Source: Candidatus Aminicenantota bacterium (lineage in GTDB: Bacteria > Acidobacteriota > Aminicenantia > UBA2199). From it: 7,079 nucleotides of DNA. The notes under the pieces are model-generated. The model was not told the DNA's origin. It worked only from the letters and a program-made list of their open reading frames with translations, and did not search any database. A program made the position numbers and the translations under genes. The DNA is taken from assembly GCA_023137075.1 (NCBI GenBank), contig JAGLQA010000654.1:1-7079 (forward strand). The letters run 5' to 3'. Numbering within the stretch: the stretch's first letter is position 1; each line of letters starts with the position of its first letter. Below are positions 1 to 6,693 of this stretch, piece after piece.

Positions 1-1
1 G

Positions 2-1870
2 GCGCCGATGGGAGATCGGTTTACCGAATTTACCACAAAGGACGGCCTGACAAGCAATTATATTAGCGAAATAGTAAAAACCCGGGACGGCGCCCTGTGG
101 CTCGGTACGCTTAAAGGTCTCACCTTGTTCAAAGATGAAAAATTTTACCCGGTTCAAGATGGCAGTGGTTTGGCACATGAACAGGTGAACGATATTTACC
201 AGGACAAAGAAGGAACGATCTGGGTAGGCACTTATGGTGGTCTTTACCGTTATTCTGCTAACCGTTATTTTCACTATACCGGGCGGGACGGGTTGGTGGA
301 TGACGCCATATTGGGAATACTGGAAGACGGCAAGGGCAATTTATGGATGTCCTCTAACGTCGGTATATTTTATATTAAAAAGAAAGAGTTGCATGACTTC
401 GCGGCCGGGAAAACCGGTTCGCTGCAGCCGGTTTCCTTTGACAGGAACGACGGCATGAAAAACGAAGAATGCAATTGCGGCACTCAACCCTCCTGCTGGA
501 AATCCCGGGACGGCAGGCTCTGGTTCCCCACCATGAAAGGGGTGGTGGTGGTGGATCCCGGCAACCTGGAATTGCACAGCCAACCGCCGCCGGTCTATAT
601 AAAAGAGGTCCTCTTCGACGGCAAAAGTGTAAAAATGGGCGAAACAATCAACGTACCGCCGGGAATCAAGCGCATCGATTTTTTTTATACGGCTGTCGAT
701 TTCGCCAACCCGGGAAAAGTCAGGTTCCGCTACCGATTAGAAGGGCATGACCACCGGTGGATAGAGCAGGATTCGGCACGGGAAAGAATTGCCCATTACA
801 TGAATGTACCCGGAGGTAATTACCGTTTCCTGGTGACGGCAAGCAGCAGCGACGGTTTCTGGGATATGAAAAACCCCGCTTCGATAAGGATGAAGATTAC
901 CCCCGCCTTTTCCGAAACCTGGTGGTATAAAGTGTTGCTGTTGCTTTTTTTTGCCTCCCTCTCCTACTTGATTTTTAATTTTTTCAAGAAGTATTTTTAC
1001 CTGTTCGCTTTCTGGAAGCGAACAAATTACATCGGTCAATACGTGATAATCGAGCCAATCGGTTACGGGGCTATGGCAACGGTTTATAAGGCCCGCCACA
1101 TGCTGAAAAAAAAGAAAATCGTTGCCGTCAAAGTTTTAAAAAGGGAGTATGTTTCCCATCCTTTAAGCAAAAAGCGATTTAAGCAAGAAGGCGTCATTAT
1201 AGATAAGTTGGAGCATCCTCATATCATAAAAATATTCGAGAGAGGGGAGCAGGAAGACAATTTTTATATCGTAATGGAATTTTTGTCCGGTCGCACCCTG
1301 ACGGAAAAAATAAAAAATGAAAAGCAGCTAACGGTTGCCAATTTTTTAGATATTTTGGGGCAACTCATGGACGTGCTCGCCGTTCTTCACGGCCGGCACA
1401 TAATTCACCGGGATTTAAAGCCTTCCAATATCATGCTGGTCGAAAAAGACGGCAGGCACAATTTTGTGAAACTTTTGGATTTCGGCCTGGCCAGGTCCCA
1501 TTATGACACCCGTATTACAGAGAGCGGCAGCTTGTTGGGCACACTGCCCTACATATCACCGGAACAAATCACCCATTCGATTTTCTCTCCCGCCGGAGAC
1601 ATCTACGCCACGGGTATCATTGCCTACGAAATGATCACGGGAATATTGCCTTTCGCGGACTGCTCGGAATTGGAAATTTTGCAAAAAAAATTGGACAAAC
1701 AGCCGGTAGAGCCCATTGTTCTCCGGCCCGGCATCCCCTCCTTCATCAATAAATTAATCATGGATATGATAGCTAAGTGCCCGGAAGTTAGGCCCACGGC
1801 ACAAATGATTTCAGAAAAGTTTAAAACCTTACGGGCTGAAAATCCCGGGGTAACGTTACGTTCACAGTGA
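2..1870 (+). CDS. Propeller/Y_Y_Y sensor Ser/Thr protein kinase, 5' end outside the window
   Basis: Transmembrane receptor kinase predicted to sense a periplasmic ligand and phosphorylate Ser/Thr of cytoplasmic proteins. Residues are numbered from the ATG at position 8, but the frame is open to the left edge and that ATG lies inside a propeller repeat, so the true start is upstream. Residues 1-125 hold about three two-component-regulator propeller blades (DGL..N.I.....DG.LW.GT pattern). Residues 150-195 resemble the usual last blade, ending in PPPVYI. Residues 235-298 are a Y_Y_Y domain and about 305-326 a transmembrane helix. A complete kinase domain covers 345-607: glycine loop G352-x-G354 with V359, Lys375, Glu394, HRDLKPSN 467-474, DFG 491-493, SPE 517-519, Asp531 and Arg595. 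In most relatives this sensor architecture ends in a histidine kinase, and here a Ser/Thr kinase replaces it. All catalytic residues are intact, so the kinase should be active. Target unknown; the FHA activator nearby is the obvious candidate (inference). Confidence 0.93.
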   Translation, partial: APMGDRFTEFTTKDGLTSNYISEIVKTRDGALWLGTLKGLTLFKDEKFYPVQDGSGLAHEQVNDIYQDKEGTIWVGTYGGLYRYSANRYFHYTGRDGLVDDAILGILEDGKGNLWMSSNVGIFYIKKKELHDFAAGKTGSLQPVSFDRNDGMKNEECNCGTQPSCWKSRDGRLWFPTMKGVVVVDPGNLELHSQPPPVYIKEVLFDGKSVKMGETINVPPGIKRIDFFYTAVDFANPGKVRFRYRLEGHDHRWIEQDSARERIAHYMNVPGGNYRFLVTASSSDGFWDMKNPASIRMKITPAFSETWWYKVLLLLFFASLSYLIFNFFKKYFYLFAFWKRTNYIGQYVIIEPIGYGAMATVYKARHMLKKKKIVAVKVLKREYVSHPLSKKRFKQEGVIIDKLEHPHIIKIFERGEQEDNFYIVMEFLSGRTLTEKIKNEKQLTVANFLDILGQLMDVLAVLHGRHIIHRDLKPSNIMLVEKDGRHNFVKLLDFGLARSHYDTRITESGSLLGTLPYISPEQITHSIFSPAGDIYATGIIAYEMITGILPFADCSELEILQKKLDKQPVEPIVLRPGIPSFINKLIMDMIAKCPEVRPTAQMISEKFKTLRAENPGVTLRSQ

Positions 1871-1896
1871 ACGGTTCACAGTGAACTAAAGTTCAC
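1860..1896. repeat. Tandem palindrome array of GTTCAC/GTGAAC half-sites
   Basis: GTTCACAGTGAAC, a perfect 6-bp inverted repeat around one base, occurs at 1860-1872 and again at 1874-1886. A further GTTCAC follows at 1891-1896. The half-sites alternate in orientation every 7 bp (starts at 1860, 1867, 1874 and 1881), so the inner pair GTGAAC-G-GTTCAC is also a palindrome. The kinase stop codon (1868-1870) lies inside the first copy. The array could be a multi-site operator or an upstream activating sequence for the sigma54 promoter at 2034-2050. It could also fold as an RNA hairpin at the end of the kinase transcript. The sequence alone does not decide between these. Confidence 0.75.
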
Positions 1897-2033
1897 ACTT
1901 TCCTGGGCGGCAGAGTTTTATTTAAGGAAATTTTTTTATTGAATTAATATAAAAACCGGCGAAATCCGTGCTATCAGAGCAAGTAGGGGAAAAGTCCGCT
2001 GTTGCCCCACAAGACCTTCGTTTTTTCATCAAA
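1897..2033. other. Intergenic region between kinase and sigma54 promoter; no gene recognised
   Basis: No credible coding region is visible on either strand. The stretch 1916-1956 is very A/T-rich with several A and T runs and could be intrinsically bent, as is common between an enhancer and a sigma54 promoter. It is followed by a GC-richer patch at about 1957-2015. This patch contains small possible stems, GGGG (1986-1989) with CCCC (2005-2008) and GCT with AGC around 1970-1980. It lies upstream of the predicted sigma54 transcription start, so it would not be part of that transcript. Confidence 0.5.
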
Positions 2034-2050
2034 TTGGCACCATTCTTGCA
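2034..2050 (+). promoter_or_regulatory. Sigma54 (RpoN) -24/-12 promoter
   Basis: TTGGCACCATTCTTGCA matches the sigma54 consensus (TGGCAC-N5-TTGCA) essentially perfectly. The invariant GG (2036-2037) and GC (2048-2049) are separated by exactly 10 bp. The predicted transcription start is near 2061, which leaves a 5' leader of about 155 nt before the first gene of the downstream three-gene cluster. Sigma54 promoters need an AAA+ activator, and one is encoded at 4856-6640 on the opposite strand. No comparably good sigma54 site was noticed in front of the other genes in the window. Confidence 0.85.
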
Positions 2051-2217
2051 AGTATATTGGTTTATTGTCGTTGTGCCATAATCTGTTCTTTGATTTGTGT
2101 CTATCCATATAAAAAAAGGAAGTCCTATGGTGCAGCCAAAACTACTTGAAATAAAATATTTTCAATGTTTTGCTTTAGAAGTTTACACTTAAAATAATTA
2201 TACCAGAAGGAGGTATC

Positions 2218-2721
2218 ATGAAAAAAGTATTTATCGTATTTGTTGTTTTGTTAATCGTGTCCGGTCTTGTCTTTTCCCAGCCCGATCAATTTGGTTTCAA
2301 AAAAAAATCAAAGCAAAAGGAACAGAAAGAAATGAAAGAAAGCATTATTTCTGCCGGGATTGGGTATGGCATCCCCTACGGTGTGCTTGGCTGTGGAGTT
2401 GAGATTACCCCGGTTGAATACCTGGGTTTTACCGCTGGGATTGGTTATGCCATAGAAGGTGTCGGTTATTCATTCGGGATGCGAATCTATCCCTTAGGAA
2501 AAAGCCCATGGACACCTATTATTTCCGCTTATTATGGAGTCGTTGGCGTTATTCTTAACGGGGACACATTTAATGGAGGTGCTCTTGGCGGCGGGGTGAA
2601 ATATAGGAAAACAAAATATTCGGTGACAGCCGAGCTTCTATACCTGATCCATGAGAAAAAAGCCTGGTTTGAATACGGTTCTCCCATAAAAATTTCCGGT
2701 GGATTCTTATGGCATCTATAA
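2218..2721 (+). CDS. Small exported beta-rich protein, probable outer-membrane barrel-like
   Basis: The 167-residue product starts with a classical signal peptide (MKK, hydrophobic core 4-18, likely cleavage after VFS at residue 20). A short lysine/glutamate-rich linker follows (28-41). The rest (42-167) is a run of alternating, glycine-rich, amphipathic segments such as GIGYGIPYGV and GGALGGGVKYR, ending in a hydrophobic/aromatic tail (GGFLWHL). This pattern suits a small outer-membrane beta-barrel or periplasmic beta-sheet protein, but no named family is recognised. The start is fixed by a strong Shine-Dalgarno (AGAAGGAGGT, 2205-2214) just before the ATG. It is the first gene after the sigma54 promoter, and the next gene begins 28 bp downstream, so the two are probably co-transcribed. 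Function unknown. A regulated envelope component fits the context. Confidence 0.8.
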   Translation: MKKVFIVFVVLLIVSGLVFSQPDQFGFKKKSKQKEQKEMKESIISAGIGYGIPYGVLGCGVEITPVEYLGFTAGIGYAIEGVGYSFGMRIYPLGKSPWTPIISAYYGVVGVILNGDTFNGGALGGGVKYRKTKYSVTAELLYLIHEKKAWFEYGSPIKISGGFLWHL

Positions 2722-2749
2722 AATTTCTTAAAAAAACAGGAGATATTAT

Positions 2750-3568
2750 ATGAAATTATTTAAAGCAAAAAAAATTATCTGTCTAACAATCATTATCGGT
2801 CTTTTTTTGATGACTATCCCCACATCTGCTCAAAAGAAACCGGACAAACTATTCCCGGATTTTGAAAAGCAAAAGGAAGAAGTGGGCAAAATTCACGTGT
2901 TAGGCGATTTCCTGCACCTGCAAGACATCAAAGGTAAAACCGATGTATTCAAGCTCGCGAAAAACAATAAATTGTGGGGGTTGTTTATTGCCAATTTTAA
3001 GTCCTCACTCGAAAAAAGAAATTACAAGCCGGAAAAAATAAGCCTGACATCAGCTGGACTTTACTTAGACCAGGAAAAAGTGGTTTATCTCGAGTTGACG
3101 GCGGAAGATGAAAAACTTAAGAATTCGGAACTGAAAAAAGGAACGGCTCCCTTCTTTGTGGACGAGTCGGTGGAAAACAACCCGGAATTCAAGGAAAACC
3201 TAACAGCATTCTATAAAAAATTATTCGAATATGAAAAAAAGTCCGGAGACGCCAATATCACAATTCCCGAAGTACAGGCCGTGGTTCAGGGCACCGATTG
3301 CGAAACACTATTTGTTGTTCACATTGTGGGCCGTAGTATCGGCACGGGAAGGATGATTGCCGGCGCTGCCGTCGGTGGTTTGGCGGGTCATGCAATCATA
3401 GGTTCGGCGAAGGGAGTTTTTTACAATCTTTACATCATCGATGTGAAGAGCGGGGAATTGATATGGGCACACAAGAACCGGAAGAAAAAATTTACTAAAG
3501 TAAATAAGGCCGCAATGAAGAAGGTTTCACAATATTTGACCAAGCATCTCCCTTATAAAGTTAAATAA
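2750..3568 (+). CDS. Basic secreted protein of unknown function
   Basis: The product has 272 residues with an N-terminal signal peptide (basic MKLFKAKK, hydrophobic 9-22, likely cleavage after TSA at residue 27, before QKK). There is no lipobox cysteine at the cleavage site, so a lipoprotein is unlikely. The mature protein is lysine-rich. It has a beta-like segment around 47-60, a Gly/Ala-rich hydrophobic stretch at 198-222 (GTGRMIAGAAVGGLAG), then YNLYIIDVKSGELIW (225-239) and a very basic C-terminus. The order of hydrophobic strand, glycine-rich segment and D-x-x-SGE-x-x-W strand recalls CsgG/GNA1162-type periplasmic assembly proteins, but that resemblance is weak and is not a family assignment. 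The Shine-Dalgarno CAGGAGA (2737-2743) lies 6-7 nt before the ATG. It is the middle gene of the three-gene cluster, with gaps of 28 and 27 bp. Confidence 0.8.
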   Translation: MKLFKAKKIICLTIIIGLFLMTIPTSAQKKPDKLFPDFEKQKEEVGKIHVLGDFLHLQDIKGKTDVFKLAKNNKLWGLFIANFKSSLEKRNYKPEKISLTSAGLYLDQEKVVYLELTAEDEKLKNSELKKGTAPFFVDESVENNPEFKENLTAFYKKLFEYEKKSGDANITIPEVQAVVQGTDCETLFVVHIVGRSIGTGRMIAGAAVGGLAGHAIIGSAKGVFYNLYIIDVKSGELIWAHKNRKKKFTKVNKAAMKKVSQYLTKHLPYKVK

Positions 3569-3595
3569 TATTACAGAATATAATTAGGAGGTAAT

Positions 3596-4774
3596 ATGAG
3601 TGAATTTATCAAGCGAAAAGGAATTTCCATTGTTGTGTTGATTGCTTTTCTATCGCTGGTTTGCTTTCCATACCCGGGTTATACGGACCAGGTGGTGAAA
3701 ACCGAAAAAAAGGAAAGGGTAAAAGAAGCGGAAACCGGCGCCGAAACGGCTGCCGAAATCAGCGAGTATTATTCCAGGGATGACGCGAATGTCATCGAAG
3801 CTGAGGGTTACCCTGGCAAAAAAAAGAAAAAATTCCCCTGGCTGTTGGTTGTTGGGGGTGTTGTTGTGGTGGGTGTGGTCCTCTATTTTCTGGTTGTCAA
3901 GAAACCCAAATACGACTTAACGGTTAATGTGGGTGAAGGTATTACCGGTACACCCACAGCCGGGACCTCCCAGCACAAAAAAGGGAAATCCGTCAGTTAC
4001 AATTTCTCCCTGCAGAGCGGGTACTCGCAATTGTCTGTAAAATTAGATGGGGCCGCGGTAGCTGCCAGTGGAGCGGTTACCATGGACCAAAACCATTCCC
4101 TTTCAGCCACCTGCTTAAAACAGGGATCGCTGCGAATTAATTCCACTCCCACGGATGTGAATATTTACCTGAACGGACTGCACAAAGGAAAAACAAATCG
4201 CACAATCGAGAACTTAGATCCCGGAACCTACAATATCAAGTTGACAAAAGATGGGTACGAAGACTATGAAACAACCGAAACCGTAGATAGCGGCCGGCAG
4301 ACCACCCTAAATGTCACAATGGATAAGTTTGTAAACGGCACCTATGAGGGTACGACCAACCAGAACTACCCGGTTTCCTTGAGGGTAAAAAAGGTTTCCG
4401 GGAAAAGTACATTGACCAATTACCAGATCAAAATGAAATCCAGGGTAAACTCCTATGGATATATCATGACCATAACGATTACCGGCACCACTTCGAGAAC
4501 AATAACCGACTACCAATTTTCTCTCACCGGCTCCAGCCTCGATCTAACCGGTACATTTACCGTTAACGGAACCACGACGGTGGCAGGTACATGGAGTTTA
4601 CATTATAACTCGTACATCTATGGGACTTTTTACGGGGACGGGACATATAATGCCAGTCAGACGGCAAGCGCGCCCCCGGCCTTGGTTTTCCCGAACCTGA
4701 AACCCGGAGAGGTGAAAATTTCGGCTGAAATCTCCAAAAACGGGAAAGTGGTCAAGCGAATAAGCCGGAAGTAA
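3596..4774 (+). CDS. Membrane-anchored protein with InlB-B-repeat-like and PEGA domains
   Basis: A 392-residue envelope protein. Residues 1-30 look like a signal peptide (hydrophobic 11-25, possible cleavage near GYT-DQ). A charged, glutamate-rich segment (31-74), the cluster KKKKK (75-79) and a second strongly hydrophobic helix (81-101, rich in Val and Gly) follow. Residues 106-173 resemble a divergent InlB B-repeat (YDLTVNVGEGITGTP, then a DGAAV turn). Residues 177-243 are a PEGA domain (GSLRINSTPTDVNIYLNG, LDPGTYNIKLTKDGYEDY). Residues 245-350 are rich in Thr, Ser and Tyr and look like a beta-sandwich. The last part (363-392) ends in basic residues. Such domains are typical of surface or periplasmic binding and adhesion proteins. 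A strong AGGAGG (3586-3591) fixes the start. It is the last gene of the cluster, followed by a hairpin. Its ligand or partner is unknown. Confidence 0.85.
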   Translation: MSEFIKRKGISIVVLIAFLSLVCFPYPGYTDQVVKTEKKERVKEAETGAETAAEISEYYSRDDANVIEAEGYPGKKKKKFPWLLVVGGVVVVGVVLYFLVVKKPKYDLTVNVGEGITGTPTAGTSQHKKGKSVSYNFSLQSGYSQLSVKLDGAAVAASGAVTMDQNHSLSATCLKQGSLRINSTPTDVNIYLNGLHKGKTNRTIENLDPGTYNIKLTKDGYEDYETTETVDSGRQTTLNVTMDKFVNGTYEGTTNQNYPVSLRVKKVSGKSTLTNYQIKMKSRVNSYGYIMTITITGTTSRTITDYQFSLTGSSLDLTGTFTVNGTTTVAGTWSLHYNSYIYGTFYGDGTYNASQTASAPPALVFPNLKPGEVKISAEISKNGKVVKRISRK

Positions 4775-4796
4775 ATTAAAGAAAGATTTTTTTAAT

Positions 4797-4833
4797 ACCC
4801 GGGGATGCGGGATTCACTTTCGCATTTCCGGGT
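4797..4833 (+). terminator. Hairpin terminator between convergent genes
   Basis: The arms 4797-4809 and 4821-4833 pair over 13 positions, ACCCGGGGATGCG with CGCATTTCCGGGT, using two G-U wobbles and an 11-nt loop. The wobbles are G-U in the + strand RNA but would be C-A mismatches in the - strand RNA, so the structure favours the three-gene transcript. The downstream T-tract (TATATTT) is weak. The hairpin sits 22 bp after the PEGA-protein stop codon and 22 bp beyond the stop of the convergent activator gene. Confidence 0.65.
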
Positions 4834-4855
4834 TATATTTCCCCTGGAAAGTGAG

Positions 4856-6640
4856 TTAATCGATCTGCAATCTTTTGAGTTTTTTTAAGAAGCCGCGGTA
4901 GCTCATGCCTATCATTTTGGCAGTCTTCGTTTTGTTGCCTTTATTTTGGTCGAGTAAACTCAATATTTTCTCTCTTTCGACATTTCGCATCTCTTCTTTT
5001 ATGGGCGACATGTCCCGCGTTTTTGCCCGTTCTTCCTTTTCCTCACAAGCAGCCGTAATAGCAGGCAAAACATGATGGTCGCTGATCAATTCATGGTCCT
5101 CGATTATCTCCATGATGCGGGAGATTTCATTTTCGAGTTCCCGGATGTTACCCGGCCAATCATAATTGAAAAGGCATTCGCCGAAGGATTCCGAGAAGCC
5201 GCCGGGGATGATACCGTTCTTATCGGAATAAACCCGGGAAAAAAATTTGATCAGACCCGGTATATCCTCTCTCCTTTCTCTCAAAGGCGGCACATGAAGT
5301 TCATGAACCCGCAGCCTGAAAAACAGGTCTTCCCTGAACTTTTTTTCTTTTACCAGTCGATAGATATCCTGGTTGGTCATGGAAATGATTCTTAAATCAA
5401 CCTTAATATCTTCCAAACCACCGAGCCTCATGAGCGATTTTTCCTGGATAACCCGCAGTAATTTAGCCTGGATTTCAAGGGGCATATCGCTGATTTCGTC
5501 TAACACCAATGTCCCCCCTGATGCTTCTTCGATCCTGCCTTTTTTCTGTTTACGTGCGTCGGTAAAGGCGCCGCTTTCGTAGCCGAACAATTCACTCTCC
5601 AATAGGTTCGCGGGAATCGCCGCGCAATTAAAGGCCATGTATTTTTTTCTTTCCGAGAGGTGGTGAAGCATTTTAGCAATTAATTCCTTACCTGTCCCAC
5701 TCTCTCCCATGATCAATATGAACGTGGATTTTGCGGCAATTTTTTGCACTAATTCGACCATCTTTTTTATGGCCGGGCTACTGCCCAAGATTGAAATATC
5801 TCGGTTTTGAAAGAGTATGGGTTCCGGTTCGATTTTAAAAGAGATATCCGGTACGATTTGCAAATTAAATTCGATGATTTCGATCAGTTTCGTTAAAAAT
5901 TTGTGGAGAGGATCCCGGGGGGCCGGGGAGTTTTGTGAATTAACAAAAATTAAATAACAATCAACCGGATCGGTTTTGCATTTGTACGACCTGTAATAAC
6001 AGGTTTCTCCTTTCAATACGAAACTACCTTCCTTATCGACAAAATTTTCCGGTTGTTTTTTTAATGCAGCCGGGTCGTTTAAGGGCCGGTGGTCGAACAG
6101 GGTAAACCATTGGTTATGGTGGATAAAAAAGAGGCTACCTTTGCGGATAATGGGAGAAATGGCGGACTTTACCGCCCCGATAAAATCCGGTAACCGTTCA
6201 AAGGACATAGCTTTCTCGACAACATTTTGCAGGAGCCGGTCGTACTTAGTCTCACATTCTTTCGTTTCCAGTTCCAATTGTTTCGCGCTGCGTTTCCTTT
6301 TTGCCAGGCCGACGATGATATTCGACAAATCCTTGTTGATTTTAAATTCCTTGATATCGCCCAATTTGAAGAAAAAATCGGTATTCAGCACACCGAATGA
6401 CCGGTTCAGCGTGATTCTCGCCTCTTTGACCGAGGTATTATCGACGAAAGTCCCGTTCAAGGAACTTAGGTCCGTTACCTTGATACAATCGTCAAACACC
6501 TCTACTTTGCAATGTTTTTTGGATACTCCCTTATCGTCGATTATGATATCGTTGGATATGCTTCTACCGATCCATATAACCGGTTTTTGCAAAGGAAATT
6601 TTTTTATAAGCCCGTCTTTATGGTACAGCAGGTAACGCAT
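4856..6640 (-). CDS. FHA-domain sigma54-dependent transcriptional activator (bacterial enhancer-binding protein)
   Basis: A 594-residue cytoplasmic activator that uses ATP hydrolysis to open sigma54-RNA polymerase promoters. Residues 1-97 are an FHA domain (G25-R26, S40 and H43 in VSKKHC, and SSLNGT 59-64), which in this fold binds phosphothreonine. Residues 115-265 begin with a helical linker and form a region of unclear family, possibly a diverged GAF-type sensor, with C214, C221 and C228 in a C-x6-C-x6-C arrangement. Residues 283-510 are the AAA+ domain: Walker A GESGTGK 312-318, sigma54-contact loop GAFTDA 357-362, Walker B LVLDE 378-382, arginine-finger segment FREDLFFRLR 435-444 and WPGNIREL 495-502. 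Residues 553-594 are a Fis-type HTH. There is no receiver domain, so control by protein phosphorylation through the FHA domain is likely. The ATG leads directly into the FHA fold and has no Shine-Dalgarno. The sigma54 promoter at 2034-2050 is a plausible target. Confidence 0.95.
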   Translation of the reverse strand: MRYLLYHKDGLIKKFPLQKPVIWIGRSISNDIIIDDKGVSKKHCKVEVFDDCIKVTDLSSLNGTFVDNTSVKEARITLNRSFGVLNTDFFFKLGDIKEFKINKDLSNIIVGLAKRKRSAKQLELETKECETKYDRLLQNVVEKAMSFERLPDFIGAVKSAISPIIRKGSLFFIHHNQWFTLFDHRPLNDPAALKKQPENFVDKEGSFVLKGETCYYRSYKCKTDPVDCYLIFVNSQNSPAPRDPLHKFLTKLIEIIEFNLQIVPDISFKIEPEPILFQNRDISILGSSPAIKKMVELVQKIAAKSTFILIMGESGTGKELIAKMLHHLSERKKYMAFNCAAIPANLLESELFGYESGAFTDARKQKKGRIEEASGGTLVLDEISDMPLEIQAKLLRVIQEKSLMRLGGLEDIKVDLRIISMTNQDIYRLVKEKKFREDLFFRLRVHELHVPPLRERREDIPGLIKFFSRVYSDKNGIIPGGFSESFGECLFNYDWPGNIRELENEISRIMEIIEDHELISDHHVLPAITAACEEKEERAKTRDMSPIKEEMRNVEREKILSLLDQNKGNKTKTAKMIGMSYRGFLKKLKRLQID

Positions 6641-6645
6641 GCTGT

Positions 6646-6674
6646 ATTATAGCCCAAAATTCTCTTTTTGTGAA
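6646..6674 (-). promoter_or_regulatory. Sigma70-type promoter of the activator gene, probably leaderless
   Basis: On the - strand TTCACA (6669-6674, 5 of 6 to TTGACA) is followed after exactly 17 bp by a perfect TATAAT (6646-6651). Only five bases (ACAGC) separate the -10 box from the ATG at 6640, so transcription should start at or next to the A of the start codon and leave no room for a ribosome-binding site. The -35 region also contains a GTGAAT (+ strand 6670-6675) one base different from the GTGAAC half-sites at 1860-1896. That match is short enough to be chance. Confidence 0.7.
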
Positions 6675-6693
6675 TAAAAATTACGGAAAAATA

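Noticed and set aside
341..1099. Open frames on both strands inside the sensor kinase gene
   Set aside because: They overlap clear propeller, Y_Y_Y and membrane segments, have no ribosome-binding sites and give compositionally odd products. They are shadows of the real frame.
1955..2012. Patch with GGCGAAATCC and GTCCGCTGTTG resembling fragments of a cobalamin riboswitch
   Set aside because: Only scattered short matches; the order and the core stems do not fit. It lies upstream of the predicted sigma54 start, and no cobalamin-related gene follows.
1922..2029. 35-codon - strand frame across the intergenic region
   Set aside because: No ribosome-binding site, low-complexity residues, no recognisable family, and it overlaps the region leading to the sigma54 promoter.
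5072..6635. + strand open frames opposite the activator gene
   Set aside because: They are antisense to conserved FHA and AAA+ motifs and show no family features of their own.
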